A stretch of DNA of 54,822 nt from assembly GCA_018398765.1 (NCBI GenBank), contig JAHBMJ010000173.1, positions 1-54,822 of the forward strand, in the 5' to 3' direction. Shown piece after piece: positions 40,331 to 51,632 of this stretch. The DNA comes from Chromera velia. Lineage: Eukaryota; Sar; Chromeraceae. A program made the position numbers and the translations under genes. The notes beneath the pieces were generated by a model. It was not told where the DNA came from. It did not search any database and saw only the letters and a program-made list of their open reading frames with translations. Every line of letters begins with the position of its first letter. The stretch's first letter is position 1.

Positions 40331-42744
40331 TGTGCGTGTGTGCGTGTGTGCTTGCTTGCATGTCTACGTGGGCCCGCGCTTGGCTGTGAGCTTCCGTCCA
40401 AAATGTGCCCGGACATTTTTCCCTCTCCATTTGCGCGCCTTTTATGTTGCTTGTAACAGTATCTGACTCTGTCAGTCTCCCTTTTATTTTGCTCTTTCTT
40501 TTCTCTAAGCCAGCCGACCAACCAACCAAGCAGCGAACGAAGGGAGAAAGAGACGTTTGTGTACTGCTCGCTGCAGGACGAAGGGATCGGCATCGAGAAG
40601 GACAGACTCGCCAGCCTCTTCACGCCCTTCGCCATTCGGACGGGGGCCTCGATGGAAGGCGGGGGGGCAGGGTTAGGTTTGTGCATCAGCAAGGCCGCAG
40701 TCGAAGCACATCGCTGCGGTTCTGTGACTGCGCAGAGTGAGGGAGAAGCCAAGGGATCAACGTTCACGATTTGTGCAATGTTGCCCAGAATGGACCGCCT
40801 TCCTGTCCCAACAACAACCATGAAGGGCGAGACCGGCGTTCCCCTCCTTCTCGCTGCCCCCCTCTCATCACACTGTTCCCGTGACTGCACCACACCTGGG
40901 TATGAGGCAGATCCTGAGGTTCTATTGGCCTCTCCGGTTCGTGAGGCGATGAGCGAGTCAGAGAAGCGAGAAGAAGATGATAGCTTGTGTGAGCTGTCTG
41001 TTGGTGTGTGTGAATACTCCTCGGACCCATTCTTCCTCTCTTCCTCAGACGATCATGTCCTCTCTGAGACGGGAGGAGAAGGACACGGCGGCTTGATGTC
41101 CACACCCGTCAATGTGAATGTCCTCAGCAGCAACAGAGCTGAGGCAGATAGAAGAAGGAGAGGAAGAGGCAAACGACGATGCAGCAACGGTTCTGACGAT
41201 ACCAGATCAACAATCTGCTCTTCTGCTTCGCCAGACAGACTGTACAGTCTCCGCAGTTCCATCGACTTGCCATCCTACTACGCAGACTTCTCCAACGCCC
41301 CCAAAGGACAGGATCCGATCCAGGCTTCCACGTCCCTCCACGCCTCTGAGCCTCTCCCCTCCATGAGAGAGGGAGTCGTATCGGAGGACGGACCCTGTCC
41401 GTTCCCTCCAGAAAAGGCCAGTCAACCACCAGCGGAAGAGACCCAGGGAAGCGACTGCATCTCCCATGCAGCCAACGAAGAAGCTTCTTCCTCTTCCTCT
41501 TCCTCTGACGTGAAGGAAAAAGGAGCCCCCCCCCTTCAGTACACAGCCGACGTTCTAGTGGTAGACGATCAGCTGATGTGTCGGCTCGCAGTCGCCATGG
41601 TACTCCGACGGATGGGGCTCTCGGTGGAGGGTGCAAGTAATGGGACTGAAGCGGTCGGTTCGAATTGAGATTGTGCCTGCCTTCATGCATCCTCCCTTTA
41701 CATGTCTTTTTCGAAATCTTTTTCGACTTTCCGGTTGTTCTTTTTTTTAGTACAAGATCCCGTTGTGTTCCTTCCTTCTTGTCGGAGCTGCATGCTTCTC
41801 CTGGCTGTGTTTTTCTCCTTGAGATGCTGACCAGAGAATCGCCTTGTGTCACCTCAAAAAAGCAAAGCGTCCCTCTCTCTTCCGCCTCTGCCTTGCTCGT
41901 ACTGTCGTGTCTCTTTTGCAACCGAAAGAGCAATCCTTCTTTTCTTTTCAGCTGTTGTATCCAACAAAAATCTCTTCACTCACTTGCCTACACATTCAAC
42001 AAATTCTGTGCGTGCGTATAAGCATATTCGATCATCGCCGCACAGTTTTTTATTTGTTGATTTCCGCATTCATTCATGCAGGTGCGCCTCTTTGAGGAAG
42101 GGCACAGGTTCCGCCTCGTCTTCATGGACAAAAACATGCCCGTTATGGAGGGACCGCAAGCCACGGCCCTGATCAGATCCACCCTCAGGGGAGAGAGAGG
42201 GAGAGGGAGTGCCACGAGAGAGACACTGGGATTCTCTAAGTCGGAGTCTGCTGAAAGCATCAATCACAGCTTCTCTGCAGCTGAGACTGAGTTTAAAACT
42301 GATGATCTCCAAACCTCCGGGGATGGGGTGATACCGGAACAGGCGACTGAGAAACTCATCAGTCGACCTGTGTGGTCTACAGGAGGACTCCGGCCCATCT
42401 CGTTCACCCCTGCGGCGAAGTGCCCTCAGACAGTGGCAGTGGTGGAATCCGTTCCTCCTTCTGCTTCCCCCCAACCAATACCATCAGACGCTCTTCCGGC
42501 CATCATTGGCTTAACTGCTGACATTTCCGAGAAGAGCCGAAACGAGTTTCTCAGCGCAGGGGCAGACAAAGTTCTTCACAAACCCGCGACTGCAGAGATT
42601 CTCGTTGAGACTCTGTCTGCCCTCGGTATCGGTATCAATGCCCCCGACGGGTGCGCGAGAGGGGAATCGAAATCTCAGTGCGACTCTCAGAGTCTCTTTA
42701 GAGAGACGACCATCGGTCTGCTGACACAGCTGCACACCGAGTAG
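37815..42744 (+). CDS. Membrane hybrid histidine kinase with receiver domain, 5 exons
   Basis: Exons read 37815-38149, 38449-39085, 39371-39970, 40577-41653 and 42082-42744, about 1103 residues. Exons 1-2 carry five or so hydrophobic segments, then a coiled coil into the HisKA H-box AYTMHEIRTPLN (His about 239). Exon 3 has the HATPase N-box (LTKAVEHLAANAGKFS). Exon 4 opens with DEGIGI (G1), LFTPF and GAGLGLCISK (G2), then about 200 linker residues and the receiver start VLVVDDQ. Exon 5 has the phospho-acceptor LVFMDKNMPVMEG (Asp about 899), an insert of about 90 residues, then GLTAD and HKPA. All five junctions keep frame. It should autophosphorylate and pass phosphate to its own receiver. 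Input unknown. Donors are GTCAGT, GTCGGT, GTTCGT and GTCGGT. Confidence 0.9.
40246..40352 (+). repeat. (TC)n(TG)n microsatellite in kinase intron 3
   Basis: TC repeats pass into TG repeats within the 606-bp intron, the same build and orientation as in CWC25 intron 2, here about 225 bp before the acceptor. Confidence 0.9.
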
Positions 42745-44502
42745 CTAGTCCGCCATCTCGACTGAGGGAGTCTCCTTCGTTGGGATTGATTCTGCTTTGC
42801 TACCGGGACGTAGAGAGAGGGAGGAAAGAGGCAGAAGAGAGAGAACTTTCTTTTTGAACAGCTGATCTCGCAAGTCTTTCATCACAAAATGTTTTCCCGA
42901 ATGAAAGCAGACTGGTTGGATAATTCCAGACCAGCCGTCGAAGCATCCGACCAAGCAGGAAAAGGAAACAAAAGCGATCCCCCTTTGAGAATCAATTATG
43001 CCAAACAACTACGCTACAGGTTACGCATAGCTCAGTGAGCCTTCCATCCACCCAATCAATTCAATGGCATTGTCCACGTTTGTATGCCCTTAATTCTTGT
43101 GGCTTCTTGCGGACTTCCTGCATGCGGGAGTGAGTTGCTCTCCCAATCTCAACATTCTCTTTTCCGTCTTCCTCGCGATTTTCTGGTCTTCTCTCTGCTT
43201 TCATCTTCTCATTTCTGCCTGCCTGCCGGATTTCTGGCTGCTGTCACTGCATTGTTCTTAGATACAAAAGCCCCATCAACACACACATCACATCACATCA
43301 AGATCGGTGACCATCAACAGCATCCTTCCGCAAGTCTGCTCACCCTTTTAAAAAAAGCGACGGGTGTGTGGTAAAACAAAAAAAAGGTTCGGCTTCTTCA
43401 TTTTAATACTTCCCAGCAGCTGCACACGTCCGTGTCTTTCGTGGAACATTCATGGTCCGAGAGGCCGGGAGTTTTCACGCCGGCACGAATTCCACACGTA
43501 ATTGCAGCTTTCATTTATTAATAATGAGTTTGTTCGTACTGCATCTCGCGCTTGTTTTTGTCCAATGGGCGGGGATTCGTCTTACGTCTATGCCATTAAA
43601 TTTCGTCTCTGCTATGCCGGGGGCCATTCGTCTTCCTTCTTTTTGCATGCATGCATGCATGGGACCTAGCTAGAGTTGGGTTGGCAGTCATCTGTTCAAC
43701 AACTGACGGTCACTCTTTGCCAGATTTTAAAAAGAAAGAGAGAGAGACTGGCAGGAGCGCATCGACAGGAACAGAAGAGTCTTTCTTCTACCTTTTTGAG
43801 CTTCCTTCTTTTCTCTTCTGTTCTCGTCGTTTTCCTGCTCTACCCTCCTCTTTCCTGCTCTACCCTCCTCTTTCCTTCTCCGACCTCCTCTTTACATGTA
43901 ACGTGAATAGAGTACAGTAAGGCGGCTGCAGTTACTCCTGTCTTGTTTCCGGACTCTTTCTTGACGGGCAGACCGGGCACCAGAGAGAAAAGATACACGA
44001 AGAAACAAACAAAAAAAGCGAGAGCGAAAGAAAGAACACCACAACGAGAGCAAAAAAGAAAGAAAGTAGTGCTCTTCTTTTTTATTCGTCTCCCAATTTG
44101 TCTTTCGTCTTCTCATCGTCTTTGTACTCTGAATCTAGAACCTTCTCTTTTCTCCTTCTTCGATTCCTGCGAGCTGTATAGTGAAGTCAGTGAAATGAAT
44201 CATCAAACGGTACGTGCATCCATGCACAGAGAGAATTTTTGTTTCGCTCCATGTGTACTCATCTAAAGTGCATGGGACAGAGCTCTGAGATTCGCCTGCC
44301 TCGATCGATAAGGCATGCATGCATGTGGGTCCTTCCTTCTCTCTCTCCATTATTTTGACCGAAAGGGGCGTACATTGAAGAAAGTGAGACAGAAGAATCG
44401 AAAGTTTGGACCGCAGTTGACCGGACCGAACATGTTGCAATGAAAGACAATCATTCAATCAAGTGAGAAAGGTGGGAAGACAGGACAGAGTCCAATCATC
44501 GC

Positions 44503-44504
44503 AC

Positions 44505-44539
<35 letters not shown>

Positions 44540-44540
44540 T
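44503..44540 (+). repeat. (GACA)n tract
   Basis: Nine near-perfect GACA/CAGA units. The same unit underlies the RQTDRQ repeats of LINE 2 ORF1. Confidence 0.85.
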
Positions 44541-47135
44541 CTTTGTGTAGGCGTTGGACGCATGAGCTGATCCAAACAGCCGGAGACTGACGGATGGACC
44601 AAACAATCAGTCGAAAAATCAGTCGACTTTTTGGATGCATAAAGAGAGCGATGGATGGATCGATGGATGTAAGGAAGACGACCGTCACTCGGTCCTTTCT
44701 AGTTCTTTCGTCTCTCGTTCGACCACTCGTTTGCTTTCGCTTCACTTCTTTCCTTTTGCGCATTCACAAATTTTACTCAACCAACCAAGGTGAAGTCAAC
44801 CTGCATGGGCTCTCTTCTCAGCCCCCTTGGCTCTTTTCTTCCTCGACTGCATGGCTTGATGATCGAGCTATTCATTATTCCTTTTCCTCCTCTTCTTTTT
44901 CCTCCTCTTCTTGTTCTTGTTCTACTATGTGTTACCAAAAGAGCAAAATGGACATGAAAGAAGGGGGTCATGCAAAAGCTTCCCCAAATCAGAGCGTGCA
45001 CTCATTAATTCGTTTTGTGAGCAGAGAAAGAAAAAACTCGGTGTCGTGCATGGCCAAAGAAAAACAGGAAGACGGGAACGAGTGAAGGATGGGAGAAAGG
45101 AAGGGGGCAGAACAGACAAAAAAACAAACAATACACAAAGAAGTCTGTGCATCACCCAATTCGACTTCTTTCTTCCTTCCTTCGTTCATTCAGTCCCTCA
45201 CTCGCGAGGCTGTCGTGCTTCCTTCACAATTAAGCTTTGCGTGGTTGCTCGTCGGGATTCCGTCTTTCTCTGGCAGACATTCAAGGGATTGAAGCACCCA
45301 CACATGCACATGCAATAAGATCAAGGGGGAGAGCAAATGAATCGCGCAGCACCCTCCTGGTGTTGTAACGAGAGAGAACTCATGAAGCACCACGCTTGTG
45401 AATCTTTCTGCGTGTGCGAGAGGAGAAGGTGGGACAGGTTCTGACTCTTGCACGCTTGCTTGCGTGTTTAGATGTTCTCACGGGGTTGGGAGAGCGGTTT
45501 CTTTCATGCACGTTTCCCGTTGGCGTGGATGGCTGGGTTTGAAGTCCCTTGAATGTAATTGGGTTCTGGTATCGTTTCTCTCAGAAAAAACGTAAATTGT
45601 CTGGAAGCTGCCTGAAGTGAAAGGGCGAAAGCTGAGGTGGAAAACGAGAGAGTCTGGCCGAAGGAAGGGCGTGGATGCATTCATGACATGATTGTAAGGG
45701 TCGAGGGAGTTGAGGATAGGAGTGCAGTTCTTCTGCCTCACTCAAACAAACCTGGGGTCTCGGTCTCGTCATTTTCCTTCGGCTGGAAGTTCTCTTTCTT
45801 CTCCTCCGTCTCCCCAGTCGTCTTCTTTTTCTTCTCGCTGTCTTTTGATGCATGCAGAATCGATTTCGCATACATGCAACAAATGAACACTGAAGTCACC
45901 GAGTGCGGAACAAACAGACGTCCTTCACGACAGACGATCCACAGGCAGAAAAAAGAAACAGCATTCCTGCGATCGCAGAATTGCTCTGCTCTGCTCACAT
46001 CTCCAGACTTGGCGAGGGAGCACGATGGGGGACAGATGCAACATGCAGTACTGCACATGGGGGGGCAGACAGAAAGCATGGAGGGAGGCTGTACCGCTCT
46101 AAAATGGAAGGAGATCCATGGGAGATCAGGTGAGCTAGTGAGTGAGTGAGGCCGTCGGAATTTTTGGTAGCCTCCTTGCCTTCTTGAATCCTGCTGTTTC
46201 TCTCTTCCTTTCTTTCGCCGTGCGCCATCAATGCATGTTGCATGCAACGACTGACTGATAGATGTCGATGAGGTCAGTAAAAAGTCACGAGTGCAATTCA
46301 GATGGTTCACAGGGGTTCATCGTCACAATGTTTTTGCCACTTCATTCAACTGTGTAAGGGGTGGGTCGGGCCAAGGCTGCAAGGGGCAGCTGGAGATGAA
46401 GGAGTAGACACAGTCATTCAGGCACATGCGTGGTCAGGGCGGTGCAACAGTCGTCAGGGTCTCTCATGCAAGGAAGTGACTGTCGGGGGGGCATCTCATC
46501 TGAAGGAGCTTGAGGGGTCGAGGCGGTGGTCCAGCTTTCTGTCTGTCTTTCTTCTTCAATCGAATTAAATGAGTGGAATTCAAAGGAAGTTTCCCCCGCA
46601 GATTGATCGACGCACGCACAGCTTCCTTCTCCAAAAAAGGTCCACGAGAGTTTCATTCAATTCAAAGACAGAGGGCCGAGCAAGCAGCGAGAAAGGATGA
46701 AGGCAGGCACGCCGGGGGACGCATGCGTCCATGGACGAGTGGAAGAGGAGAGGAAGAAAATCTTCTCTCTGTCGGTTGGGGTGCGTAAATACGCAATGAA
46801 TTGATGTGACCAATTCAATTCAATGATCGAACCCCATGCATGGGGGGAGGGAGCATGGCTACAGGGAGTGAATTCTGCCTCTCGTAGCATGTATCGATAT
46901 GAAGATTCCAATTAACGGGCAGGGTTTCGCATGCATGATTTGCATCTGACTGCTCTACTTGACGGACAATTAAGCAGAGGATTAAATGACCTTTGCATGT
47001 CGGGATGGTCGAGGGGGGCGCTGTTCTCTGACGGCTCGATCTTCTTTGCTCGAGCACGTCTACCTTCGCCCTTTCCTCTGTCTGAACATAGAATCGCCGG
47101 CGCGTTGTATGGCAAATCAAATGTCTGGTGCTGTG

Positions 47136-47196
47136 CTGTGAGTGAGTGAGTGAGTGAGTCAGTGAGTGAGTGACGGAGGGAGTGAGTGAGTGGCCG
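47136..47196 (+). repeat. (GAGT)n tract
   Basis: About fourteen GAGT units with a few interruptions. Confidence 0.85.
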
Positions 47197-47756
47197 AGTC
47201 TCGGCTTGACTCATTGGATACATGAGCAACAGAGTGCGAGATCGACACGTCAGGCCAGATTGGGTGTGCTTTGCCTGATGAGAGTGAGTGAGAACGAATG
47301 AAGGTCAGTTTGATTGACTGAACGATCGCTCAAACGGTCAATAGTCAAAAGATATTGACCAAACGATGTAATTCGGTCCATGCGCAACTTTCTTTGCTGT
47401 CATCCCCCTGATGTCCCTTCATGCTGATTGCTTGATTTGGAATACAAGACAATTTTGCTCGTCTGCCTGACTGCCTGCCTGCCTGCTTGCTCGTTTGACT
47501 TAGCTCTCATGTGAATGGCTGTAAGCGTATGTGAGTGCCTGAGATCCACTGAATTGCAATCGTCTCGAAGACAGACGGGGGCATCTCGGGTACACCACAA
47601 TTAACTAACAAAAAACTGGTCACAGCAATGACATGAGAAGGCAGGCGGAGGGAGGTACAGCGAATTTAAAAGGAGGACACTTCCACGCTGTGGTTCCGCC
47701 CTTCGATGCACTGCCTGCCTGATTGCGTGCGTTCCTTTGGGCATTTATCCATGCTT

Positions 47757-47930
47757 CCATTTATTCTTTCATTCTCTTTCTTCCCTTCCTTCCTTAACTG
47801 TTTCCCTCTCTCTTCCTTCCTTTCTTTCTTTCTTTTCTTTTTTTTTTTTTCTTTCTTTTTTTCTTTCTTTGTTTTTTTCTTTCTTTCTTCCTTCCTTCCT
47901 TCCTTCCTTCCTTCCTTTCTTTTCCTCCAT
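47757..47930 (+). repeat. (TTTC)n/(TTCC)n polypyrimidine tract
   Basis: About 170 bp of almost pure pyrimidine with TTTC then TTCC periodicity. Long mirror-like pyrimidine runs can form triplex DNA. Confidence 0.88.
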
Positions 47931-49113
47931 TCGCTCATCTATTTTTTGCAGCTGTTCCTGGCATTTTTGTTTGCACCTATGCACCTTAAAGTTTTGATTT
48001 CTTTTTTTCGAGCGACCTCGATCAGATGCGACATCGAATTCTTCTTTCATTTGTTCCACGTCTCTCTTGCTCAATTAAGTGCAGTACTCTATGACGTGAA
48101 AAACCATGAATGCATGCATGATGTGCATCAGCTAGTCCATGCCGTGACTCTGTGGAGGGACAAAGCACGCAGGTAATGCTGAAAAGAGATGTGCGGACTC
48201 AAAATTTTGAAAAAGAGTAATTCAATGCAAAGTCCCTCACAAGTGCATGCATGAATGCCGAAAGTGTTCCAGTGCATCAAAAGCTTGATCGCGTCTTCGA
48301 TTAACGTCAGAGTGTGAGTGCATCCTCATCGCTCGGCGCTCTCTTCTCTCTGAACATAAGCGCGACTGATATGCACGCTTGATTGTTCGACCAACCGAGC
48401 TAGGCGGACGTATCAACCGCATAGCACATGCAGCGAGCCAGTAGACTGGCTCTGTTGCTCTACCAGTTGGCGACGTTGCGTCCTGGTTTTTGGTCTCGTC
48501 TCTTCGGCTCGTTCGTTACTTCCCGGACTCGATCGCACATTTGCGTTTCATGCAGTGAGACCTTCAATAGTCAGACCAAGTAGGTACCAAGAATTAAGGG
48601 GCAAACTGACCGCAAGATGCACTTGTGATGCATCGAAGGAACGGTCACACTCATTACCGATCCGGCCCCTACATGTCAACTGACTTTTTAAACAAATAAC
48701 CTCAACAATATAGCAAACTCATGCAGTATAAGGAGTGTTTAAGATGCATATAGATCATTAGTACTACAGTATTTGTTTCTAGGTTTAATTATATTCTAGG
48801 TAACGCATATATTAAATTAGATTGTAATTTTTCTTCATATTTTTTCACTTCGAGATGTATCAGTATGTAACATCAGGGTGAACTTTAGGTCTTAGTTTGC
48901 GCTATCTCCTAGGCGGTATCTCCTATTAATTATTCAAAATAATTCAAAAACAAAAGAAGATCCAGCGCTTGAATTCTGTTAAATTTGTTCAAAATTATGT
49001 TTAGTTATCTTGAATTAACTAGACATACAATGATGATAATGATCGATGTCACATGATTATGTATGGGGGGCGCAGATCCTAAACTATATACAGATCTAGA
49101 TACAGATCGATGC

Positions 49114-49325
49114 CTAGGCGCCACACATAGAAAAAAAAAAGTTGGGAAGGCCTATTTTTTCTTTTTTTCTTTTTAAGTGCCTCCAAAAGGAAAAGAATCA
49201 CTTTCGACTCTGAAACTTACTTTCCCACACAAAATGTAACCCTAACTTTTGACATTAAAAAAAAAAAAAGAAAAAAAAAAGTTGACGCATATTTTTTTTT
49301 CTTTTTTTTTATGTGCGGCGCCTAG
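49114..49325. mobile_element. 212-bp MITE with 8-bp target duplication
   Basis: The ends CTAGGCGCCACACATA and, on the other strand, CTAGGCGCCGCACATA differ by one base. Both are flanked by a perfect 8-bp repeat ATCGATGC (49106-49113 and 49326-49333). The interior is dominated by A-runs and T-runs in a roughly mirrored order (four arms), so a single strand could fold into a long hairpin. No coding capacity. The 8-bp duplication suggests hAT-type mobilisation, but the TIR differs from the element at 10240. Confidence 0.9.
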
Positions 49326-49333
49326 ATCGATGC

Positions 49334-50003
49334 GAGGTAACACTAGCAGATCTTTTTTCGTTTTTGAATGGGAAAACGTTCACGATCACGAAAAGGATGA
49401 AGGAGGACAAAAGCATGTCGAAGCAGGTCGAGGATTAAGCGGGGTCAGGGACGGTAAATAAGCACCCCTTGCATGCCTATCTCCTACTAGATGCATGCAC
49501 GGTATTGCACGTCTAGACATGCACAATGATATTATACACTAGATTGCGGATTAGTTTCATTAGCTAGTAGCTATACTTTAAGATTTATTTTATTTTTGAC
49601 TTCTTATAATCTAGCTTATAATTATCCTATAGGCCCCTTAAGCTAGCCCCTAAGTATTTACAAAAATAAAAAGCTCTCAACTTGAAGAAAAGTGTTTTAT
49701 ACTGAAATTATACAAAAGCTAGGTCACTTTAATTTATGTATTTTTTAAAATGTTTTTAAGTATATAAAACTAGTGGCACAGTGGCAGTGGTTACTGTGGC
49801 ACGCCGCACGCCACCTATACTACACACTGGCAGGCAGTGGCAGCTATAACCTCGATCAAACACATATTATATTGTTAATATATGTTTTAAAAATTAATGA
49901 AAAAGATAACATAGATTTTAAACAGTTCTTTTATATTTTGTTTTACGCATGGAGAGCCAGACAGTCCTAGTAATTGTCAAAAAAGTGCTAGCTGAGAGAG
50001 CTT
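49334..50003. other. AT-rich spacer, no gene seen
   Basis: Short GTGGCA/CAGTGG repeats at 49775-49850 and AT-rich sequence. It includes the 3' UTR of the minus-strand RING-ankyrin gene. Confidence 0.55.
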
Positions 50004-51632
50004 TTAATAGCCGAAGAGCCACCTCCCGACGTTTTCTAACAAACCTCCTAGGAAACTTCCATAAATCCCATTCTCTGCCCCACTTTTGCTAGCACTTTTG
50101 TTTCCTGCGGTGCGTCTGTCCTGAGTCACAGGCTGAGTCTCCTCCTTCTTCATTAGCCCGCCTCCTGTCTGCAGATAGAGAAGGGCCGGGGCCTTTCGCG
50201 CATAGTACTTGTTTTGTATAATCGAAAGCGGACTCTCCGAGTCTCTGCCCCGGTTATCCTCTGCGCTAGCGTCTGCCCCCCAATGCAGGAGCATAAACGC
50301 AGCAACCGTCAGCGAAAGGCACTGACGGCCCTGGAGGTCACTGCACTTTTCCCCGAGATTGCGAATTTTTCGAACGACCCACAGCAGCGGAGTTGCACCT
50401 TCAGAGTCACGGACGTCAACCGAACCCTCTCCCTTACAAACGTTGGCGCACCACCCACGGCGCGCTGTAGCGACGCGACCAAGAAGAAAGTGCAGAGTGT
50501 GGAGCGAAAAGTTGCCGTTTGATGCCACTGCAGCCAGATGGATCGGTGTCACACCCTTTTCGTCTTTGCAGGACATGAGGCATTCACGCCCCGCAGAAAG
50601 GAGCATCTGTGCTATTTCCACAGCCTCCTTCCCCCTTGGCTCCCCTACCCCGGTCTGTTCCGCAACAAGAGAGTGCAGGACAGTTCTGCCGTCTCTTGCC
50701 AGAGCCCAAACGTTTGCCCCGCGTTCGATGAGGAGCCGAACAAGCCGAGGATTCCCCACCTTCACTGCAATATGCAGCGAGCTCGCTGAGCCCTCTACCT
50801 CCGAAGAGAGGGAACCCTGAGGGAGACCGTCCACATGCGCACCCCAATTCAAAAGCTTTACTGCCATCTCCTCATGCCCCGCAGCAATTGCCGAGAGAAG
50901 AGGGGCACTCCGGAGGGCTGGCGTGATCACACGAGAACCAAAAAGCAGCTCAAGGATCCGCAGGTCGAGAGGCTCAGCCTTCCTCTGCTCTGCTTTCTTA
51001 TGGTCTGTCAACAAGAACTCATCTGCAGAGGACCGACCAAAAAATCCCGAGTAAGAATCCCCCCTCCGCTGGTCGACACGACCAACAGCGACCTCTGCAA
51101 GCGTTCTGTAATCTTGCGAGGCGGCAAAGTTCAGAAGTCGAAGCCTCATAGGTCCGGAAAGAGGAAGGACGCTGACGGACGCTAGAAGTAGATTTTCCTC
51201 ACAGTCTCTCCATATCTGCGTCCCCCCAGACACCAAAAAAGAGTGGGCAATGAAGGCACAAAGTAAAGAAAAAACAAGACTGAGAAAAAAACGGCGCCAG
51301 AAGTGACGGTCACGACGCCGTCTACCCCCTGCTGCTGCCAGGTTTCCTCCTCCAACAATGCAGTGCCTCTCATGTACACTCAGTCCAGAGTAACGAGCAG
51401 ACACGAAAGGACACCCAAGCGGGGCGTATCTGCAGGACACGTTCTTCAGCTCATCTTCTGCCTCCAGTGCCCGGTTCCGGACATTAATAGGAGAGCGGCA
51501 GAATGCACAGAGGCTGCCTGGTTTACGTTCTTTGCAGTCTTTGCAACAGCAGTGGCCCTCCTTGCACTGGAACATGGGTGCACTCATCCATTCGTGACAG
51601 ATGACGCATTCTAATGAAGAGGGAGGCTCCAT
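50004..51632 (-). CDS. SIAH-type RING and zinc-finger protein with a membrane segment and ankyrin repeats
   Basis: A single exon of 542 residues. Residues 9-50 are a RING of the SINA/SIAH kind (LECVICHEWMSAPMFQCKEGHCCCKDC...CAFCRSPI). The start of the SIAH zinc finger follows (CRYAPLGCPFVSARYSGLSVHERHC). Residues about 110-135 are basic then hydrophobic (FFLSLVFSLLCAFIAHSFLV), one membrane span. From about 225 there are five or so ankyrin repeats (e.g. SALHIAVKVGNPRLVRLLIERGANV-like, GVTPIHLAAVASNG, GATPLLWVV, LLHWGADASAEDN). By family it should be a ubiquitin ligase, with ankyrins choosing substrates and the span tethering it to a membrane. SIAH proteins normally carry a C-terminal substrate-binding domain, absent here. 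The architecture is uncommon. Confidence 0.88.
   Translation of the reverse strand: MEPPSSLECVICHEWMSAPMFQCKEGHCCCKDCKERKPGSLCAFCRSPINVRNRALEAEDELKNVSCRYAPLGCPFVSARYSGLSVHERHCIVGGGNLAAAGGRRRRDRHFWRRFFLSLVFSLLCAFIAHSFLVSGGTQIWRDCEENLLLASVSVLPLSGPMRLRLLNFAASQDYRTLAEVAVGRVDQRRGDSYSGFFGRSSADEFLLTDHKKAEQRKAEPLDLRILELLFGSRVITPALRSAPLLSAIAAGHEEMAVKLLNWGAHVDGLPQGSLSSEVEGSASSLHIAVKVGNPRLVRLLIERGANVWALARDGRTVLHSLVAEQTGVGEPRGKEAVEIAQMLLSAGRECLMSCKDEKGVTPIHLAAVASNGNFSLHTLHFLLGRVATARRGWCANVCKGEGSVDVRDSEGATPLLWVVRKIRNLGEKCSDLQGRQCLSLTVAAFMLLHWGADASAEDNRGRDSESPLSIIQNKYYARKAPALLYLQTGGGLMKKEETQPVTQDRRTAGNKSASKSGAENGIYGSFLGGLLENVGRWLFGY

Larger units (their letters stand above)
42745..49105. other. 6.4 kb intergenic region, no gene supported
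   Basis: Many short ORFs exist on both strands but all are low complexity (Phe/Ser/Leu or Lys/Arg/Glu-rich) with no motif or exon chain I can defend. Simple repeats: GACA at 44503-44540, GAGT at 47136-47196, TTTC/TTCC at 47757-47930. ATGCATGC palindromes recur (43644-43660, 44313-44323, 48110-48118). From about 48680 the DNA becomes AT-rich. Confidence 0.55.

Noticed and set aside
44594-46149. Overlapping ORFs of 100-190 codons on both strands
   Set aside because: Composition is low complexity, strands overlap, no start context, splice chain or motif; judged chance frames.
48390-48480. tRNA-like D-arm sequences on the minus strand (a GCTCGGTTGGT stretch and a CTGGTAGAGC stretch)
   Set aside because: No matching acceptor stem, anticodon arm or GGTTCGA-type T-loop can be drawn at the right spacing; at most a tRNA-derived fragment.
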